Positions 60,583-64,000 of a DNA stretch of 64,000 nucleotides are shown piece after piece. The notes beneath the pieces were generated by a model, which searched no databases, had not been told where the DNA came from, and worked only from the letters and a program-made list of their open reading frames with translations. The DNA is from Chitinophagales bacterium. GTDB taxonomy: Bacteria; Bacteroidota; Bacteroidia; Chitinophagales; Chitinophagaceae. Position 1 is the stretch's first letter; every line of letters begins with the position of its first letter. A program made the position numbers and the translations under genes. The stretch lies in NCBI GenBank assembly GCA_017303855.1, contig JAFLBL010000022.1:1-64000 (forward strand), written 5' to 3'.

Positions 60583-60813
60583 ACCGGTTGCAATTCTCAC
60601 CCGCAGGAGTGCTTTGTTGGTTAAGCGGGTTTCACACAATAGAGACATAGGATCATAGGAAGACATAGAATACAATGACCCCTATTTTAATGGCGGGAGT
60701 TGATTGTTTTCCGAGGGAGTTCACATAGTTTAACGCCTGGGGCGCTTGCTGCCTTACCCCTACATTTTTGATAACCGGATGCATTTCTTACTCCGCAGGA
60801 GTGCTATGTTGGT
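60583..60813. repeat. Pair of about 40-base dispersed repeats
   Basis: CCGCAGGAGTGCTTTGTTGGT at 60601-60621 recurs at 60793-60813 with one change (20 of 21). Similarity extends leftward to ACCGG at 60583 and 60774 with a few changes and one indel. The second copy also contains the ACTCC-GC-AGGAGT hairpin. Both lie in the 288-base gap between the YD-repeat gene and tRNA-Leu(UAA). Confidence 0.65.
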
Positions 60814-60828
60814 AACCCTCCATCTATA

Positions 60829-60861
60829 TAAAAGAAAAGCGACTCCCGTAGAAGTCGCTTT
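60829..60861 (-). terminator. Intrinsic terminator after tRNA-Leu(UAA)
   Basis: On the minus strand AAAGCGACT pairs with AGTCGCTTT (9 bp) around an 8-base loop, followed by a T-rich run. Confidence 0.85.
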
Positions 60862-60868
60862 CAAATCG

Positions 60869-60954
60869 TGCCCCGGATCGGACTTGAACCGATACGGCCA
60901 TTGCTGGCCACAGGATTTTAAGTCCTGCGTGTCTACCAATTCCACCACCAGGGC
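60869..60954 (-). tRNA. tRNA-Leu (anticodon UAA)
   Basis: 86-nt class II cloverleaf: acceptor GCCCTGG/CCGGGGC, anticodon stem CAGGA/TCCTG with loop CTTAAAA giving UAA, a long variable arm, T-arm CGGTTCAAGTCCG. Discriminator A; CCA not encoded. Confidence 0.95.
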
Positions 60955-60980
60955 ATCCCATTCGCTGAAAACAGCGGCTG

Positions 60981-61010
60981 AAAAAAAAATCCCCTCTTGA
61001 TCAAGAGAGG
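60981..61010 (-). terminator. Intrinsic terminator after tRNA-Gly(GCC)
   Basis: On the minus strand CCTCTCTTGATCAAGAGGGG forms a stem of about nine pairs including the palindrome CTCTTGATCAAGAG, then nine T residues. Confidence 0.8.
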
Positions 61011-61016
61011 ACTTTG

Positions 61017-61089
<73 letters not shown>

Positions 61090-61094
61090 TTTTA

Positions 61095-61120
61095 TCCACC
61101 GTAGCCTAAGCGAAGGTGGA
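61095..61120. repeat. 26-nt REP-like hairpin, copy 5
   Basis: Arms TCCACC/GGTGGA are perfectly complementary around core GTAGC-CTAA-GCGAA. It lies 5 bases upstream of tRNA-Gly(GCC), the same place copy 1 has beside tRNA-Gly(CCC). Confidence 0.75.
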
Positions 61121-61174
61121 GTATCTTAAAGAACTTTTTCTCTTTCTAATTCACTGCTTTTCAACAGCGGGTTG

Positions 61175-61182
61175 CAAAAATA
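61175..61182 (-). promoter_or_regulatory. Possible -7 promoter box for tRNA-Gly(GCC)
   Basis: TATTTTTG on the minus strand matches TAnnTTTG, 86 bases upstream of the tRNA; the hairpin repeat would then be in the leader. Confidence 0.4.
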
Positions 61183-61219
61183 AGGCTTATCCCTTTTTTA
61201 AAAAAACTTTTTGCAAAAA

Positions 61220-61438
61220 TTATTTGTACTTCGGAGTATACAGGGAACTTTCCTGTACAGGTACTTCCGTTTTGCTGAAACGTTTGGTGTACAGCATACT
61301 GCACGCGCCAAACAGAAATGCTACAATACAGGCCACCTGCAGGTAAAAAAGAAAACCGGAGGAGGATACCCAGTTATGGGTAAAATCGGAGCCCTGTACT
61401 TTTTTGAGTTCTTCGTGGTATTCCTGATTATGGGTCAT
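61220..61438 (-). CDS. Small single-pass membrane protein, hypothetical
   Basis: 72 residues: a hydrophilic start (MTHNQEYHEELKKVQGSDFT), one hydrophobic segment (FLFYLQVACIVAFLFGACSM) and a charged tail. A TATTTTTG box on the minus strand (61456-61463) lies 17 bases upstream of the ATG, which supports a real transcript. No family is recognised. Confidence 0.55.
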   Translation of the reverse strand: MTHNQEYHEELKKVQGSDFTHNWVSSSGFLFYLQVACIVAFLFGACSMLYTKRFSKTEVPVQESSLYTPKYK

Positions 61439-61455
61439 ACTTAAATTTTGTGTTG

Positions 61456-61463
61456 CAAAAATA
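61456..61463 (-). promoter_or_regulatory. Bacteroidota -7 promoter box for the small membrane protein
   Basis: Reads TATTTTTG on the minus strand, an exact TAnnTTTG match. Confidence 0.5.
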
Positions 61464-61481
61464 GGGTTTCAGTGCAAAAAA

Positions 61482-62513
61482 TCATTTGTCTGTGCCGATA
61501 ATTTCATCAAAATGCTTCCGTTTACGTACAAAATGCTGCCAGATCATATTCTTTTTGGAATAACCGGAAAGCACTCCCTCCTTTTTAGCAGGAAAAACAC
61601 TTTTATGCTGGTAGAATAACCACCACTTTGAATAAGCCAGGTGCGAACGGATGATGGCAATAAAATAGCCGCCATCGCCGGATAGCAACCCCTTCCAGGC
61701 TGATAATGCATCCAGCAAATTCCGCACAGGAACAATCCATAGCTTACGCCTGAAAGGCAGGTTCTTGGAAAGCATGATCCGGTTATTCCGGAAATTCAGG
61801 TAGGTCTTTAATGAATTTCCCTTGGGTAAAGTACCGCCACCAACATGGTAGACCACTGAGGCCGGACAGGCAAAAATTTTATACCCTGCCAGTTGTATGC
61901 GCCAGCAAAGATCAATTTCTTCCTGATGGGCAAAAAAGTATTCATCAAAGCCACCGGCTTCATGAAAGATCCGGGCCCGAATAAACAAGGCAGCTCCGCT
62001 GGCCCAGAAAACCGGGGCTGTCTGGTCGTATTGCCCTTTATCTTCTTCGGTAATATCAAAGATCCTTCCCCTGGCAAATGGATAACCGTACTTATCGAGC
62101 CAGCCACCGGCAGCACCGGCATATTCAAAATGAGTACGGTTATTATAGGCCAGTATTTTGGGCTGACAGGCTGCTATGGCTTTATCTCCTTCCAGCAACT
62201 CCACCAGCGGACTGATCCAGTCCGGCTGTACTTCCACATCAGAATTCAGCAATACATAATAATCCGCTTCCACCTGTTTCAATGCTTCATTATAACCTTT
62301 GGCAAATCCATAGTTGCTGGTAAACCGGATACAGCGGATCTGCGGATAGGTTTCCTGTAAAAAAGTAACGGAGGAATCAGTGGAAGCATTATCGGCCACA
62401 ATCACTTCCATATTCGAATACCGCGTTGCCAGGACAAAGGGCAGGAATTTTTCCAGGTAATGTTGTCCATTCCAGTTCAGGATAACTATGGCGACGGCAG
62501 GTTCTTGTGGCAA
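61482..62513 (-). CDS. Family 2 glycosyltransferase
   Basis: 343 residues with a GT-A domain: VAIVILNWNGQHYLEKFLPF, VIVADNASTDSSVTFLQETY, VLLNSDVEVQPDW (DxD-type site) and GFDEYFFAHQEEIDLCWRIQ. This pattern is of the rhamnosyl/GlfT-like GT2 group with no C-terminal helices. The tail is basic, which may help it contact membrane. A TATTTTTG box on the minus strand (62533-62540) lies 19 bases upstream. It stands away from the main polysaccharide region. Confidence 0.87.
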   Translation of the reverse strand: MPQEPAVAIVILNWNGQHYLEKFLPFVLATRYSNMEVIVADNASTDSSVTFLQETYPQIRCIRFTSNYGFAKGYNEALKQVEADYYVLLNSDVEVQPDWISPLVELLEGDKAIAACQPKILAYNNRTHFEYAGAAGGWLDKYGYPFARGRIFDITEEDKGQYDQTAPVFWASGAALFIRARIFHEAGGFDEYFFAHQEEIDLCWRIQLAGYKIFACPASVVYHVGGGTLPKGNSLKTYLNFRNNRIMLSKNLPFRRKLWIVPVRNLLDALSAWKGLLSGDGGYFIAIIRSHLAYSKWWLFYQHKSVFPAKKEGVLSGYSKKNMIWQHFVRKRKHFDEIIGTDK

Positions 62514-62532
62514 TGGATGAAATATTTTTTTT

Positions 62533-62540
62533 CAAAAATA
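62533..62540 (-). promoter_or_regulatory. Bacteroidota -7 promoter box for the GT2 gene
   Basis: TATTTTTG on the minus strand, an exact TAnnTTTG match. Confidence 0.55.
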
Positions 62541-62574
62541 CGGGAAGCCGGTTTATCCTCGCTAAATTCGAAAC

Positions 62575-63726
62575 ATGTTCAGGCAATTTATTAACTGGCG
62601 CACCTTGCTGGCGCTGCTGGCCATCGTCATTGTCAGCGGCACCATTTTCTATTCCCAGTACCTCGCACGAAAAATTGCACGGGAAGAACGGCAGAAAGTG
62701 GAACAATGGATTGATGCCGGCAAATTCCTGATCAATGCGCCTATTGATGCCGATATTACGTTTGCCACCCGGATTATTACCGAAAATAAAGTCATACCCA
62801 TCATCGAAACCACGGAGAAGGACAGTATTATTCAATTTGTAAATCTTGATTCGGCCAAAGCCGCCGGTAATCCCGGGTATGTGGTCGGCCAGATGAATGC
62901 GTTCCGGTCACAACGAAACATGATTGAATGGTCTGATCCTAAAAATCCGGCCATCCGCAACCGGTATTATTACGGAGAGTCCAGCCTGCTGGATGAAGTC
63001 CGTTATTATCCGATTGTCCAACTCGGTATAGTCGCCTTATTTATCATGATCACCCTCCTGTCGCTTAGAAGCAGCTACCGGTCCGTACAAAACCAGGTAT
63101 GGGCGGGGATGGCCAAAGAAACCGCCCATCAGCTGGGTACGCCGGTTTCTTCACTCGAGGGCTGGGTGGAAATGCTAAAAGAAAATCCGGCCAGCGAGAA
63201 AATCGCACATGAACTCGAGAAAGATGTGGACAGGTTAAGGCTGGTGTCTGACCGTTTTGGTAAAATCGGCAGTACCCCCCAGCTGGAACCCCGTAACCTG
63301 GTTACGCAGGTTAATAATATGGTGGATTATATGCGGAAAAGGGCCGCCGGCCGGATCAGCTTTTCAGTCAATACACATGGGCATGCTGAAGTGATTGGAC
63401 AGGTATCCCCGCCTCTGTTTGACTGGGTAATTGAAAATCTGCTCAAAAACGCCCTCGATGCGATGGAAGGGAAAGGCAGTATTACTACGGAAATTGACAC
63501 CGATCAGCGGCATATTTATATTGATGTAACCGATACCGGGAAGGGTATCAGCAAACAGCATATTGACCGGGTCTTTAAACCCGGTTTTACTACCAAGAAA
63601 AGAGGCTGGGGACTGGGCCTCAGTCTTTCCCGCCGGATCATCCAGCACTATCATAAAGGCGAAATCTTCGTAAAACACTCCGAAACCGGAAAAGGAACCA
63701 CATTCAGAATTGTTCTGAAAAAATAA
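62575..63726 (+). CDS. Membrane sensor histidine kinase with variant H-box
   Basis: 383 residues. One N-terminal helix (LLALLAIVIVSGTIFYSQYL), a periplasmic region of about 110 residues, a second helix (IVQLGIVALFIMITLLSL), then the kinase. The H-box reads AKETAHQLGTPVSSLEGW rather than the usual SHELRTPL. HATPase_c has ENLLKNALDAMEG, VTDTGKGIS and GWGLGLSLSRRII. There is no HAMP and no adjacent regulator. The AHQLGTP form is known to me from Bacteroidota kinases. Its input signal is unknown. It diverges from the GT2 gene. Confidence 0.87.
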   Translation: MFRQFINWRTLLALLAIVIVSGTIFYSQYLARKIAREERQKVEQWIDAGKFLINAPIDADITFATRIITENKVIPIIETTEKDSIIQFVNLDSAKAAGNPGYVVGQMNAFRSQRNMIEWSDPKNPAIRNRYYYGESSLLDEVRYYPIVQLGIVALFIMITLLSLRSSYRSVQNQVWAGMAKETAHQLGTPVSSLEGWVEMLKENPASEKIAHELEKDVDRLRLVSDRFGKIGSTPQLEPRNLVTQVNNMVDYMRKRAAGRISFSVNTHGHAEVIGQVSPPLFDWVIENLLKNALDAMEGKGSITTEIDTDQRHIYIDVTDTGKGISKQHIDRVFKPGFTTKKRGWGLGLSLSRRIIQHYHKGEIFVKHSETGKGTTFRIVLKK

Positions 63727-63732
63727 TCCTTG

Positions 63733-63740
63733 TATATTTG
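63733..63740 (+). promoter_or_regulatory. Bacteroidota -7 promoter box upstream of the partial and intact tRNA-Leu(GAG)
   Basis: TATATTTG, exact match, with a TTG at 63710-63712 in -33 position. It precedes the partial copy; no such box lies between partial and intact copies. Confidence 0.6.
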
Positions 63741-63754
63741 CAGCCCTCAGCGTT

Positions 63755-63810
63755 GCCCAGGTGGTGATCCCGAATGAGTCGGGAGGTAGACACGCTACTT
63801 TGAGGTGGTA
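63755..63810 (+). pseudogene. Remodelled partial copy of tRNA-Leu(GAG)
   Basis: Bases 63753-63767 and 63785-63810 equal bases 63831-63845 and 63850-63875 of the intact gene region (15 and 26 identical bases). Between them, the 4-base AATT of the D-loop is replaced by a 17-base hairpin, TCCCGA-ATGAG-TCGGGA. The copy stops after the anticodon stem, followed by seven T residues, and lacks the variable arm, T-arm and 3' acceptor. Confidence 0.85.
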
Positions 63811-63832
63811 TTTTTTTAGTTCTTATTTTCTT

Positions 63833-63916
63833 GCCCAGGTGGTGAAATTGGTAGACACGCTACTTTGAGGTGGTAGTGACCGAAAGGTTGTGCTGGTTCG
63901 AATCCAGTCTTGGGCA
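63833..63916 (+). tRNA. tRNA-Leu (anticodon GAG)
   Basis: 84-nt class II cloverleaf: acceptor GCCCAGG/CTTGGGC (one G-U), anticodon stem CTACT/GGTAG with loop TTGAGGT giving GAG, variable arm, T-arm CTGGTTCGAATCCAG. Discriminator A; CCA not encoded. Confidence 0.95.
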
Positions 63917-63925
63917 CTTCATTGG

Positions 63926-63960
63926 ATTGGCTCCCAAAAACGGGAGCCAATTTTTTTTTG
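63926..63960 (+). terminator. Intrinsic terminator after tRNA-Leu(GAG)
   Basis: ATTGGCTCCC pairs with GGGAGCCAAT (10 bp) around AAAAAC, followed by nine T residues. Confidence 0.92.
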
Positions 63961-64000
63961 GAGCTGCTGAAACCCTTGTCTGCACTGCATATTAGGGCAA

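Overview
The window comes from a Bacteroidota chromosome, most likely of the Chitinophagales/Chitinophagaceae type. The evidence is a set of Bacteroidota-typical families (a type IX secretion C-terminal sorting domain, an OMP_b-brl_3-type TonB-dependent receptor, the LptE-like lipoprotein, DUF4199, DUF4382, stand-alone TonB C-terminal domains on secreted proteins) and the Bacteroidota promoter -7 box TAnnTTTG. I can place that box at a sensible distance before at least 13 genes, on both strands. GC content is moderate, apart from one clearly AT-rich block at about 33.9-38.2 kb. Six intact tRNA genes were found by cloverleaf. There are no rRNA genes, no CRISPR array and no complete prophage or integrative element.

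Layout. 0-8 kb: a DUF2279 protein, two Fe-S proteins that look like the halves of one quinone or heterodisulfide-type oxidoreductase, and between them a cupin, a DinB-like protein, a LysE-like exporter and an ATP-grasp protein; then tRNA-Gly(CCC) with three short hairpin repeats. 8-18 kb: a large TonB-dependent receptor, then a housekeeping run: miaB, a sigma-54 activator without receiver domain, lptE-like, a conserved hypothetical, secG, mltG, a YihY/BrkB membrane protein and a thioredoxin-like protein. 18-24 kb: a TlpA-like thioredoxin, a TrmH-type methylase, a FIST sensor / PAS-histidine kinase / receiver trio, and panD. 24-25.9 kb: two tRNA-Pro genes and a dihydroorotase homologue that has lost its metal ligands.

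26-40 kb is a surface-polysaccharide region: two glycosyltransferases, then a GDP-heptose type module (HddA-like kinase, GmhA, and a nucleotidyltransferase fused to a HAD phosphatase), then a Wzm/Wzt ABC exporter. After it come four AT-rich genes (two methyltransferases and two glycosyltransferases) and a host-like glycosyltransferase and methyltransferase. The change in base composition falls inside wzt, between its ATPase domain and its substrate-recognition domain, which suggests exchange of a serotype cassette. 40-50.5 kb holds lepA, an IS200-like protein whose catalytic tyrosine is replaced by histidine, and a patch of secreted or surface proteins (leucine-rich repeat, TonB C-terminal, pentapeptide repeat, Cthe_2159-like, DUF4382, T9SS cargo). 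50.5-64 kb: a lipase lipoprotein, three sensor kinases (one an unusually large NtrY-like protein abutting mazG), an orphan T9SS sorting-domain ORF, a second group of tRNAs (Leu-UAA, Gly-GCC), a glycosyltransferase, and tRNA-Leu(GAG) preceded by a remodelled partial copy of itself.

The most unusual items are: five 26-nt hairpins with a fixed architecture, all beside tRNA genes; the tyrosine-less IS200-like protein; the half-tRNA leader before tRNA-Leu(GAG); the chimeric Wzt; the orphan T9SS sorting domain; and the metal-ligand-less dihydroorotase. No searches could be run, so family names rest on motifs recognised by eye.
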